Source: Cololabis saira (Eukaryota; Chordata; Actinopteri; Beloniformes; Belonidae). Taken from it: a stretch of DNA of 64,000 nt. Where the stretch lies: contig NC_084590.1 in the NCBI RefSeq assembly GCF_033807715.1, positions 2,082,501 to 2,146,500 of the forward strand. Direction: 5' to 3'. The position numbers and the translations under genes are program-made. Shown one piece after another: positions 46,594 through 56,078 of this stretch; the stretch's first letter is position 1, and the number at the start of each line of letters is the position of its first letter. Under the pieces are notes generated by a model. That model had not been told where the DNA came from, searched no databases, and saw only the letters and a list, made by a program, of their open reading frames with translations.

Positions 46594-47045
46594 TAGGGGT
46601 GGGTTAAAAATATCGATATATCGATATTTTATCGATATGCATGTGTAGGAACGATTATCGATACATAAATCCAAGTATCGATTTAAAAAAAATAAAAAAT
46701 AAAAAAAAATAATAATATATATTTTTTTTTAATCCCGATTTTTTCCCCCATTTTATCACCCAGTGCTCCTACCTAAGTCAGTCCTGGGCATTGCTCCATC
46801 TACCAACCCCGGGAGGCCCTGCACTGAGCTCAAGTCTCCTCCTTACTTGAGGAGTGAGCAGGCTGCTTCTTTTCACCAGGCAGGGTGGGGTTTCTCTGGC
46901 CGGACACGGCGCGTCGAAGGATCATGTTATTCCCTTATTGTAACCAGAATATCGATATCGTATCGAATCGTATCGGAAATCGTATCGTCTTGGGACCTAG
47001 TGTATCGGAATCGTATCGGGAGGTCAGTGATGATACCCAGCTCTA
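46594..47045. mobile_element. hAT-type MITE with perfect 8-bp target duplication
   Basis: 'taggggtgggttaaaaatat' at the left, 'gatacccagctcta' at the right, flanked by GTCAGAAC on both sides (46586-46593, 47046-47053). The interior is rich in 'atcgata' words. The unclassified repeat copy at 46725 is nested inside. Confidence 0.9.
46725..46935. mobile_element. unclassified dispersed repeat, copy 2
   Basis: 'cccgattttttcccccattt', 'gtcctgggcattgctccatc', 'taccaaccccgggagg' and 'ggcagggtggggtttctctg' follow copy 1 at 39800. Lies inside the hAT-type MITE. Confidence 0.75.
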
Positions 47046-47053
47046 GTCAGAAC

Positions 47054-47799
47054 GGCTGTCCACCAGCTCATGCTTAGTAGAAGTTTGGTGATGCAGCATT
47101 AGTACAATACTATTACTAACACAATTAGAGTTAAGGGTGCAAAGGATCACATAGCTTGCGGAGCTGCAGATCGGTCAAGTTACACAAACAGAAGGAAACA
47201 CAAATACATTTGCTTTCTATTTTTCAATTATAAGAAAAAAGACTTAAAGCAAGGAGCCAAACCCATTAACCCTTTAAGACCGGCATATTGATTTTTAAAT
47301 CAATGTGGATCATCGTCCACAGCTCAGTGTTTCCATATTTCCAAAGATATTTTTAAGTTCCCCTTGCTCCACATGTTTGCCACTACCACTCGTCATCTTA
47401 GCACAAACGATGCACACATTGTACCAAAGAGTCATTTTCATTTTTAGTTAGAAAAATCCCTTGATAAAGACCATGTATAACTCCCCAGCCAGTGGCACGT
47501 CACAGTCTGTGCTACTGTTGCCGCTGTTACAGCCCTGCTAAACATGGAGAAGCCTCAGTCAGAGGCCGGACCGTAACCCCCATACAGACGCTGCAGAGTA
47601 ACCTCAAGACAGTTCACACCAGAAGGCCAAATACATCTATCTCCCCCAGGCTTATAAACAAACGAAATTAGGACACAAACAAAGACGAGTTTTCCTTTTC
47701 AAGTATAGAGGGTCTGCATCGGCGTCACTTCCCCACTGGACCAGCCCCCTTACTGCACTGAGGGGCAAAAAAAGCTGCAACTAGTGGAGAAGAAGGGAT
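47054..47799. other. no recognised feature
   Basis: About 750 bp. 'ttaaccctttaagaccggc' at 47267 resembles a TTAA-type transposon terminus, but no partner was found. Confidence 0.35.
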
Positions 47800-48174
47800 A
47801 ACAGCTGATTATCGGCTTAAATTAAAGGCAGTTGGACTTGACAGTGACCCGTACAGTTACCCCAAGAACCAGTGGTTCAAGGACATTAATATTTGGTACA
47901 GTTACCAAGAATCAGTGGTCCATGGACATTAATATTTGGTACAGTTACCCCAAGAACCAGTGGTCCATGGACATTAATATTTGGTACAGTTACCAAGAAC
48001 CAGTGGTCCATGGACATTAATATTTGGCCACGAATCCAGTTTCCTGATATTTATATGTACTTAATTTCTACGCTGGGGAAATACACGAAGCAAAGCTTGA
48101 AGGCTTACAAAAGTCTTGATGCTTGGTCCGACTTCAAGGCAGGATTTGTTGTAGAAATTAAAGTGATGGGGTAG
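47800..48174 (+). pseudogene. fragment resembling ISL2EU companion (YqaJ/SWIM-type) protein
   Basis: The plus strand reads 'DYRLKLKAVGLDSDPYSYPK' and 'NQWFKDINIW', then (after a tandem expansion) 'PRIQFPDIYMYLISTLGKYT', 'KQSLKAYKSLDAWSDFKAG', ending near 'FVVEIKVMG' and a stop. The 'FPDIYMYL..LKAYKSLDA' wording is what I remember from the N-terminal part of YqaJ-exonuclease proteins carried by THAP-bearing ISL2EU-type transposons. This was not verified. The likely exon end is near 48160. Confidence 0.5.
47852..48027 (+). repeat. four tandem units alternating 45 and 43 bp
   Basis: Each unit is 'ggtacagttaccccaagaac' plus 'cagtggtccatggacattaatattt'. Units 2 and 4 lack 'cc' in the run 'taccccaag'. 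The array therefore has an 88-bp dimer period and lies within the coding-like segment, shifting its frame. Confidence 0.92.
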
Positions 48175-48226
48175 CTAACGTTAAACGGTCAAATCATAAA
48201 GTTCGTGTCCAAAAATCCAACATTAC

Positions 48227-48404
48227 CTGATACAAAATGGGAACCGCAAATCCACGTTTCGGTGCCTGGAATCCAGTTGTTTCTGTGAATTGCAGCGATC
48301 CATTTGTCTCTCTTAATCTTATTTTTCGGCAGTCTGTAAAACGATAACTCTGATTTCTTGCTAAATCTATGAGTACAGTCGATCGCACAACAGCTCTTTC
48401 CCAT
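48227..48404 (-). pseudogene. THAP zinc-finger exon of a DNA transposon
   Basis: Starting at an ATG (48404) the minus strand reads 'MGKSCCAIDCTHRFSKKSEL', 'SFYRLPKNKIKRDKWIAAI', 'HRNNWIPGTETWICGSHF', then VSG. This is the THAP C2CH pattern: C-x4-C near the start, then P, W and the C-x2-H pair 'CGSHF'. GTAATG after TCAG (48226) is a plausible donor at the usual end of a THAP first exon. Nothing downstream continues it, so it appears to be a stranded first exon. A host THAP gene is possible but less likely given the neighbouring fragment and tandem arrays. Confidence 0.75.
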
Positions 48405-48445
48405 TTTAGATGTTTTCCAGTTGCTCAAACTGAAAGTTTACGCCT

Positions 48446-49037
48446 TCCGACGCTCAGTCTTTCCCGACGCTCAGTCTTTCCCGACGCTCAGTCTTTCCCG
48501 ACGCTCAGTCTTTCCCGACGCTCAGTCTTTCCCGACGCTCAGTCTTTCCCGACGCTCAGTCTTTCCCGACGCTCAGTCTTTCCCGACGCTCAGTCTTTCC
48601 CGACACTCAGTCTTTCCCGACACTCAGTCTTTCCCGACACTCAGTCTTTCCCGACACTCAGTCTTTCCCGACACTCAGTCTTTCCCGACACTCAGTCTTT
48701 CCCGACACTCAGTCTTTCCCGACACTCAGTCTTTCCCGACACTCAGTCTTTCCCGACACTCAGTCTTTCCCGACACTCAGTCTTTCCCGACACTCAGTCT
48801 TTCCCGACACTCAGTCTTTCCCGACACTCAGTCTTTCCCGACACTCAGTCTTTCCCGACACTCAGTCTTTCCCGACACTCAGTCTTTCCCGACACTCAGT
48901 CTTTCCCGACACTCAGTCTTTCCCGACACTCAGTCTTTCCCGACACTCAGTCTTTCCCGACACTCAGTCTTTCCCGACACTCAGTCTTTCCCGACACTCA
49001 GTCTTTCCCGACACTCAGTCTTTCCCGACACTCAGTG
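48446..49037. repeat. 17-bp minisatellite, 35 units in two blocks
   Basis: The unit is 'gacgctcagtctttccc'. The first nine units (from 48449) have gacGctc; the next 26 (from 48602 to 49027) all have gacActc. No indels occur, so both strands and all frames stay open and the apparent 240-codon frame is an artefact. It ends 130 bp from the splice donor of the large tpst1 exon. Confidence 0.98.
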
Positions 49038-49166
49038 GCCGTAACCCGCTGTGAAGTCTCATCTGTGACGTCATGCCCATTCCCTCTATAGAGTATAAAC
49101 ATTGCACTAAATTTCAATTTGGTGGGATCTGAGGTAGAAAAATATTAAACTGTCTGCATTACTTAC

Positions 49167-50023
49167 TTTGAGAGGGAAACTCCCCCGGCTTTCCCAATGA
49201 GATCCTCATGATGGAGAACAGCATCATTCCAAGGAACGTCAAGGAATTTCAGCAGTGTACGCATCCATTTTTCAGGATGGAGGACCAGCTGTTCATAATG
49301 CACAGGTAGGCATTTGTCCGCTGCCTCCAGGCACTGATTGTACATGGTCTCAATAGCTCGATTCCACTTGGTCAGGCAGTCCCGGTAGCTGCCCAGGTCA
49401 AAGCCTGCAATGGTCACTTTCCGTGAGATCATGGAGTGCACTGAAGCACGCCCATCCCGAATCATGAGCAGAAACTTGGCACGGGGAAAAATCTTGGCCA
49501 GGTAGGAAAGCGACTTAAGTGCAAAAGGGTCCTTATTGCAAAGAAAGTTGGCAGGCTCGCCATGTTTGACGATGATTTCCAGCAGGAAGGCCTGCATGGC
49601 AGCGTCCAGCACCTCGTCGGTCACACCGGCCTCATCCAGGCGCATTTTCTCCCGGCCTGAACGGCTCCACATTTGCTTCATGGCCAGGATACGTGGAATG
49701 ACGCGGGTTTCTTCTCCACAACGCACCTCTGGGTGGGCATCCAACATTGCTCGCATTAGTGTGGTCCCACTTCGAGGCACTCCACCAATGAAGATGAGGG
49801 GCATGTCTTTGTTATAAACAAAAGGCATGCTGAGATTCTGGCCTGTCCGTAAGGTGGTCCGCATGCTGCCTCCCAGCGCAGACAAAGGCAGGACTCTCCC
49901 CTGCTGGCCGCGCTCCTCAATGCGATGATGGCATTCCATGGCATGACGACCAAGGTAGAAGACTGTGACAGAGCTGATGACCAGACATGCCACCAACAAG
50001 TTCTGTTTCAGCTTGCCAATCAT
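49167..50023 (-). CDS. tpst1: tyrosylprotein sulfotransferase 1-like, first coding exon
   Basis: Encodes 285 codons plus two bases of a TPST: a type II Golgi enzyme that moves sulfate from PAPS to tyrosines of secreted and membrane proteins. From the ATG at 50023 the protein starts '[20 protein letters not shown]' with a signal-anchor helix at about residues 8-25, then a stem with the N-glycosylation sequon NLS (about 63-65). The 5'-phosphosulfate loop is '[11 protein letters not shown]' (80-90). The catalytic acidic pair is in 'RCGEETR' (101-107). The 3'-phosphate-binding segment is 'RDGRASVHS' (189-197). The conserved '[10 protein letters not shown]' is at 162-171 and '[20 protein letters not shown]' at 242-261. 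The upstream in-frame codon at 50035 is GTG, so the ATG at 50023, matching the TPST1 start, was chosen. Donor GTAAGT follows, phase 2. The N-terminus favours TPST1 over TPST2. Confidence 0.96.
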
Positions 50024-50202
50024 GTTGAAGGCCACAAACAGGGTAGGACAATATCACCACAGGGGCAATGTAGGGGGAGTGACAGGTAAAATGGACCGAA
50101 GGGTAAACGAGGCCCCCAACCTTTATGATTGTTTGCTGGGAACCAAGCATGGATCAAGCTCCCTGGTGCACAGCAGACGTCGAGTTCCCAGCTCCATGAG
50201 GT
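50024..50202 (-). other. tpst1: probable tpst1 5' UTR part of the first coding exon
   Basis: Upstream of the ATG the first good acceptor is 'gttttcctccag' ending at 50203. The exon would then carry about 179 nt of 5' UTR. At least one further non-coding exon and the promoter would lie to the right. This is inferred from the acceptor alone. Confidence 0.55.
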
Positions 50203-50483
50203 CTGGAGGAAAACCAAACAAAATCCCAAAGTTAGTTCTAATAATGAAAGGTAAACAATGATACATTTTAACAATGATTCTAATCAAGGATTACATTTTA
50301 TGTTTCAGATTCAAAAATGATGAGAGAACTGAAATTAATGTTTGCGCATCAAAGCATCGCAGAGCAGACCACGAGCAAATTATTCACCATGAGTGATTAC
50401 CACATCTGTTTCTATGACAGGCCATTTGATCTCAGGCCATTATTACTGAGAAAACAGTTTTAAACACAATTAAAGCTGCAAGC

Positions 50484-51357
50484 AGCAATGAACGGGCCCT
50501 CGCACCCTTGTGCACGTTCAGGCTGCAGTGGAAGCTTGTATGACTTGGATGTAGATTCTTCAGTCCTGGACATTTAGGGGATGACACCACCCACGACTCT
50601 GTATATCAAACCATTCAAAAGTTATGGCAGAAAGTACTAGGAACTATCAGATATCGACCAATCAGAAGAAGGGGCGGGGCTTATTCAGGCCAATGAAGAT
50701 CAAGTACTCAATACCGAGTCCAATGACACCACCCACCATTCTCTATATCAAACCATTCAAAAGTTATAGCAGAAAGTAGGAACTAACAAATATGGACCAA
50801 TCAGATGAAGGATGGGCGCGCTTTTTGGCGTCTATCGTCACCACGGTAACGCTTTTGACTGAGAAAAGTAATGCGCGTTGTCGCAGGATGGAGACACATT
50901 TTAATGTATAACACACCTGGGTGCACGTTACGGTTCGGGCCGCGTTAACTGCCGAAGAAATGGCATAACTTGCGCCAAAATTACACGATTAATTCAAAAT
51001 GGCCAACTTCCTGTTGGGTTTCGGCCATGGGGCCAGGAGACTTTTCTTTAAGTTGCGACATGATACAGGTGTGTACCGATTTTCGTTCATGTACGTCAAA
51101 CCGTATTGTGGGGCTTGAGGCACAAAGTTTTCTAGGAGGCGCTGTTGAGCCGTTAGGCCACGCCCATTAATGCAAACCATTAAATATCCAATTTTTCGCC
51201 AGGCCTGGCTTGTGTGCAAAATTTGGTGACTTTTGGGGCACGTTTAGGGGGAAAAAAGGCCCTCATTTCGTCAGAAAATAAAAAATAAAAAAACAAGAAA
51301 AAAAAAATCCTACAGATACAATAGGGCCTTCGCACCGTCAGTGCTCAGGCCCTAATT
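50484..51357. mobile_element. dispersed fish repeat ('taaagctgcaagcagcaatg' family)
   Basis: Starts 'taaagctgcaagcagcaatg' with 'aacgggccctcgcacccttg' and ends 'tacaatagggccttcgcacc' with 'gtcagtgctcaggccctaat'. These paired ends are abundant in fish genomes. The interior has a direct duplication ('accattcaaaagttatggca' at 50613, repeated at 50755) and 'accaatcagaagaagg'-type words. A short hairpin (gggcc...ggccc) sits at the right end next to CTAAT. The class was not established. Confidence 0.65.
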
Positions 51358-51411
51358 ATGAAAATGAAGATGTCACCACAAAATCAAAATGAACTCTGTC
51401 TCACTTGTTCA

Positions 51412-51905
51412 TTGAGTACGTTTACATGGGAATTCCTCTTTAATTCAGAATTAAAATTAAATCCGATTTAAAATTAGTAAAAATGACCATGTAAACACCT
51501 AATTCTGAATGAAAATGGCCATTCCAAATTAAACTTAATTCCGAAGTAAGGGGCTGGTTTATTCCGATTTTAAATCTGAATAGAATAATTCCACGATCAT
51601 GTATTCACTCATTCCTCTTTAAATTAATTCCAGTCTTTCTTTCTGCTCGTTCCCTCGCCCGTCTGTCTCCATGACGTTTATATTCCACGTTGGGCTGGTT
51701 TTCCAAACAAAGTTTAAAGATGGCAGCACGCAGTAAACGCTGGTCAAGAGCAGAGACCATTTATCTAATAAATAACTTGGAGGACCTGGAAATAATTGAA
51801 AGAACAGATGGAAACAGGTAACATAAAAATTGTGAGCTTTTCAAAGTTGTAGTGGCTAAGTTTGTTTTTCTTCCGGTAGACGTAACTTCCGGTAGACGTA
51901 ACTTC
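51412..51905 (+). mobile_element. AT-rich MITE ('taattcctcttt' family), copy C, with exon-like block
   Basis: The left end 'gtttacatgggaattcctct' is followed by the family text seen at 9798 and 17683. At 51719-51818 the plus strand is open: 'MAARSKRWSRAETIYLINNL' and 'EDLEIIERTDGNR', followed by GTAACA. W..AE..YLI.NL is reminiscent of a SANT/Myb-type helix, so this looks like a retained first coding exon with its donor. The right end is replaced near 51900 after two copies of 'cggtagacgtaacttcc'. Confidence 0.75.
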
Positions 51906-52605
51906 CTTGATTCGGCCGCGATAACGTTATTGTGGGGTACTGTAATTATCCCCAAATTATTTTTTTTTTGGTCACACAAGGCTACCAGCCAGGTAGAAGC
52001 CAGTGTTATTTTTTTCATGTATTTTATTAATATTATTTATTATTATTATTTATTTAATATTTTTTCAGAGAGTAGTACAATCCGTGTGCATTTGACTACT
52101 GTGGCACTTTATTTTCAATCAATCTTTGTGTTGGCCATGCAGCTTTTGTTTTGTATACTACAGAGCAGTGCCTTTATTTTATTATTTTTCCAGAGAGCCG
52201 TACTAAGTAGCAGGCAGCCACTGTTAAAGTTTCAGAGAGTAATACAATCGGTGTGCATTTGGCTCTACTTTGTCACTTTATTTCTATTTGTCACTTATTT
52301 CTTTCGACTCTCAGGGAAGTATTTTCTTACAAAAAAAGAAAGTTCAAATAAGTACCGGTACTATAGTTTACACTTTGTAATGCATAACATTTACAGTACA
52401 CTATTTGTTCTCTGCCTCAAGTGTCACTGTGTTGAGAATGATTTGAGAATAAATGTTCTGAAGGAACCAGTGGATCCACGGTTAGTGTTTTTCCTTGCAT
52501 TTTAAGAATTTTATAAGCGACACGCTAATATCGTGATAATATCGTAATCGTGATATTTTTGTCCACTAATATCGTGATATGAAATTTTCCTATCGTCCCA
52601 TGCCT
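51906..52605. mobile_element. hAT-like element right part
   Basis: Ends 'tttcctatcgtcccatgcct' with 'aatatcgtgatatgaa', a terminus type ('tagg.atgggacgata') seen on fish hAT elements. It contains an imperfect duplication, 'cagagagtagtacaatccgt' at 52064 and 'cagagagtaatacaatcggt' at 52231. The left end is not identified. The plus frame 51852..52505 has no domain. Confidence 0.5.
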
Positions 52606-52779
52606 ACTGCTGAAGCAGGGAAACATCGAAAACATGCAGGACAGTGTAGCCTCGAGGACCAGGGTTGTGAAACACTGGTGTAGTGGGCGTTGTGGCTTGC
52701 ACATGAATCCAACAGATATCAGTGGGTGATTGACAGCTTGACAGCTCATTTGTTGGCGACTAAAAGCTACAGGTTCACT
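52606..52779. other. spacer between elements
   Basis: About 170 bp, ending in the target duplication GGTTCACT (52772-52779). Confidence 0.5.
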
Positions 52780-54109
52780 TAGGGCTGGGCGATTATACGA
52801 TCTCGATTTGTGATCGCGATCAAATTAAGTTCGATCACGGTGATCAGCTGTGGGTCTACTTTCTCGATCACGTGCAAAACATGCTGCAAAGTGCACGACA
52901 ACCAATCACAACCCGCTTTCCTGGCACCGCGCTGTCTGCATTAATTGATCATGCATGACATGCCGCAGCAAGTTGCATGACCATAGGCAGTAAAGTAGTC
53001 ACATCTGCCTCCCCTGCACCGGTGGGAGCAAGCGTGACCAGAGAGAATAAAACTACAAGACAACAACCGCAGGCTAGCGTTAGCTTAGCTTCGAGCCGAC
53101 CGGGACTCACGGTTAGCGGTTATTTATTTATTTATTTCGCCGGACAACTTCTTCCGAGCGTACAGGAGGAGGGTGTGATGGATTCACAAAATGCCCTTCG
53201 TGATGGATGTATTGTGTATTCGAACCGCACTCATTAAAGTTGTGATTCGCTCTGCTTGTACCACAAATTACTCTGATCACCGCCGACTTCAGAAACTCCG
53301 CGGCCCCGACATGGGTGTATGGGTGTGTGCGTGCGTGTGTGCGCGCTCAGCGGAGTGAATGTGTCGGAGCGCGGAGGCAACAAGCAGAGCTCAGCATGAT
53401 GACGCCGTAGGCTCTGCGTTGGTGTAACGCAGGACCATAAATCAGCCTTAAGTCCCTTTAGGCTAATACTGTGAGAAATAACCTCTCATAATAGCGGTAC
53501 TACAGTTAATAAATGTAATAAAACTGCCGTTTCTGCTGGCTACTGAGTCCTGTAAGTGGCGAGTGAGTTTTAACTCCTTAATTACCAACCAGCGTCAGAG
53601 TCACGCACAGTACACAAACTGTGATGTTAGAGAGCCACCTGTTGGTCAATTTAAGCAACAGCATCGCCAGCTGCTTGACAGTGGCTCAAATCATATTAGT
53701 TTACTGTTTTTGTTTTTAATAATGTCATTGCAATTTTATCTATGCAATTGTGAAAAAAATTGCAAAATAAATGAAAAACTGTGAACAACCGCATTCCGTA
53801 GGCTATTCAGTACTCAGTATTCAGCCAAGTCTTTAAATTTTATTCCGCTTCAGTTTCGGCCTCAAATTTTCATTTCGGTGCATCCCTAGTTTTTTCGGTG
53901 GGTACCACTGGTAGCATTCTGGATTCTTGTTAAAACATGCTATTTGCTTTATTTGTTAATAAAAAAAAACTAATCTCTGGTTTCTTTCTATTTTATTCCA
54001 GAAGGGAGGGGGGATCTTCTGATTTAAAAAAATCGTGATTAAAAATCGAGATCATTCAATATGGGAAAAAAAATCGTGATCACTTTTTTTGCCATATCGC
54101 CCAGCCCTA
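52780..54109. mobile_element. hAT-type element, 8-bp target duplication, copy 1
   Basis: Termini 'tagggctgggcgattatacg' and 'gccatatcgcccagccctag', with GGTTCACT exactly on both sides (52772-52779, 54110-54117). The interior has 'gatctcgatttgtgatcgcg' words, a half 'CTGATTTATGG' MITE (53399-53450) and another hAT-type terminus, 'ttcatttcggtgcatcccta' (about 53871-53890). No transposase frame. Confidence 0.93.
53399..53450. mobile_element. 'CTGATTTATGG' MITE, right half
   Basis: 'gacgccgtaggctctgcgtt', 'ggtgtaacgcaggaccataa' and 'atcagcct', followed by TAA. No left arm is recognisable. Confidence 0.75.
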
Positions 54110-54344
54110 GGTTCACTACATCTCATTTGTTGGAGGCTCACCCTCCTTAGTTAAGTTGGCTGGCAGAGCAAGTAGTGTTGGGCGAGAACTACAATGAATG
54201 TTATGGAAATCACATGGATAAATCAGACATGGATTAACATAAATGAAAAATATAGAAAACAGCAATAAGTAGTTAACGCAAGTTCTTTACATTCAATACC
54301 AAATAATTTTCAACGCTGTGTAAAATGTAAACAAAAGCTGATAG

Positions 54345-55534
54345 TAGGGCTGGGCGATATGGCCTTTTATTAATATCTCGATATTTTTAGGCCATGTCAC
54401 GATACACGATATATATCTCGATATTTTGCCTTAGCCTTGAAATAACACTTTGATGCATACAATCACACCAGTATGATGATTCTATATGTCTAAATTAAAA
54501 CATTCTTGTTCATACTGCATTAATATATGCTAATGTTAAGCTTTCATGCAAAAAGGGGGAATAAGTCAAATTTACCAAAACTGTATTTATTAAACAGTTA
54601 CTAAGCAGTGAGTGGCACAAACATAAAAAGTGTCATTTCAAAATAGAAAGTGCACGTTGCATCTCTCCGAATCCCCGTCTGAAGAACGTCTGCTAAGAAC
54701 ATGTTCTGGTCCTGGTTTTACCAGGATGACCAGGTTTCACCTGGTTTTACCAGGATTAGCTGCTCTGAGCAGGAGGGCCCTTAGAGCACCTTTATATTAA
54801 ATTGTAGGTGCAGGGACTGCAATGTTTCATCCTCTCCTCCTTTACTTTGCATCACTTTCACTTATTGTTAGAAATATGACGTCATATAGTCTTGTTTGAC
54901 TTTGTTTGGATGATAGTGATTGATTTCATGTGGCCACATTTAAGCAGCACTAGGTGATGTTTCTCAGCTCTGGAAGAGAAAAGTCTACGGCGACGCGCAC
55001 TTACGCCGTAGGCTCTGCGTTGGTGTAACGCGGGACCATAAATCCGCCTAAAGGCTCGGCTGCGCGTGTCGCGCTAAGCGGCTCCTCGGCTCTAGACAGC
55101 CGTTCACGTCGTGCGAGGAGAAAACATCCCCTCCCGTCTTTACTAAGCCGGTTAGCTTTGAAAAGAGTCCGCCGCGCGTAGCAACCGCGCAGATGAGCTC
55201 ACGGCGCAAACAGGCCGAGTTTAGGAAAGTTAAAGTAAAGTTAAAGCGGGGTGGAAGTGACCGGCGGTCGCCGACACCTGCAGCTGGTCGGGGCCAATGA
55301 TAATGCACACACGACAGCACGTGACTGACGTATGTGACTGGGTACGCTTGTTTTATGTCTCAGAGAAGGAGAGACGAGACGAGAGAGCGAGAAAAGTCTG
55401 TCATTTAATGCCCGCGACTAAAAGCAAAATGCGTGAAAATCTATACTCGAATATGCACGATAGAGTCATTTTGTAAATCGCACAGAGTAGAAGCCGAGAT
55501 ACATCGGCTATCCTCGATATATCGCCCAGCCCTA
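54345..55534. mobile_element. hAT-type element, 8-bp target duplication, copy 2
   Basis: Termini 'tagggctgggcgatatggcc' and 'cgatatatcgcccagcccta', with GCTGATAG exactly on both sides (54337-54344, 55535-55542). Sub-terminal 'cgatatatatctcgatattt' pairs with the other end. The interior is non-coding and includes a 'CTGATTTATGG' half at 54985-55051. Confidence 0.94.
54985..55051. mobile_element. 'CTGATTTATGG' MITE, right half
   Basis: 'tacggcgacgcgcacttacg', 'ccgtaggctctgcgttggtg' and 'taacgcgggaccataaatcc', with a short inverted start. Confidence 0.72.
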
Positions 55535-55976
55535 GCTGATAGCAATTATTTGTATATCACATAAACACATACAACAGAAGACAGAAATATGGAATGTTCA
55601 AAGTAATCATTTCATGAAAAACATAAGAGTTCAATTTGAATTTGATGTTAGTAAAACACCTAACAAAAAAAAATTATCCAAAGTTGGATATTTAACAACA
55701 TAAAATATTACATTTGGCAACTGTGAAGTCCAGATGCTGGAGTTTTAACCAGGAATGTTGTTCCATTCCTGGGGGTGCTCAGCAGGCCAGGGTTTCTCTG
55801 TCCCGTTTCCTCTTTCTGGGGCACCAAATGTTTTCAATTAGTGACAGGTCTGGACTACAGGCGTGCCGGTTCAGCACCCTGGTTCTTCTACTATAAAGCC
55901 ATGCGGATGTTAGGGATGTTGAGAGGTTTCGCATCGTGTTGCTGAAAGATATGAGGCCTTCGCTGAAAGAGACATT
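55535..55976. other. no gene; Tc1-type debris possible
   Basis: 55740-55900 ('aggaatgttgttccattcct', 'gtctggactacaggcgtgcc') has the flavour of a worn transposase-region repeat. Not assignable. Confidence 0.35.
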
Positions 55977-56078
55977 GACTGCGTAAACTTACATGCAGTC
56001 AATAACCCTTTTAAAACACGAATTTGCACGGCCATGTAAACACCAATAACCCCTTTGAATAACCAGAATTTGCTCATA

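Larger units (their letters stand above)
19793..49166 (-). other. tpst1: inferred tpst1 intron, 29,374 bp
   Basis: Bounded by donor GTAAGT (49166-49161) and acceptor CAG (19795-19793), with matching phase 2. It is inferred to be one intron because both flanking exons are intact, collinear, on the same strand and together give an uninterrupted TPST sequence. It is packed with transposons of at least eight kinds. Assembly misjoining or an additional small exon cannot be excluded from sequence alone. Confidence 0.8.

Noticed and set aside
48369..49091. 240-codon frame next to tpst1
   Set aside because: It is the 17-bp array read through; period 17 x 3 = 51 keeps it open.
51852..52505. 217-codon hydrophobic frame as a membrane protein
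   Set aside because: It is AT-rich, starts inside one MITE and runs into hAT-like sequence with an internal duplication. Phe/Leu/Tyr richness comes from base composition.
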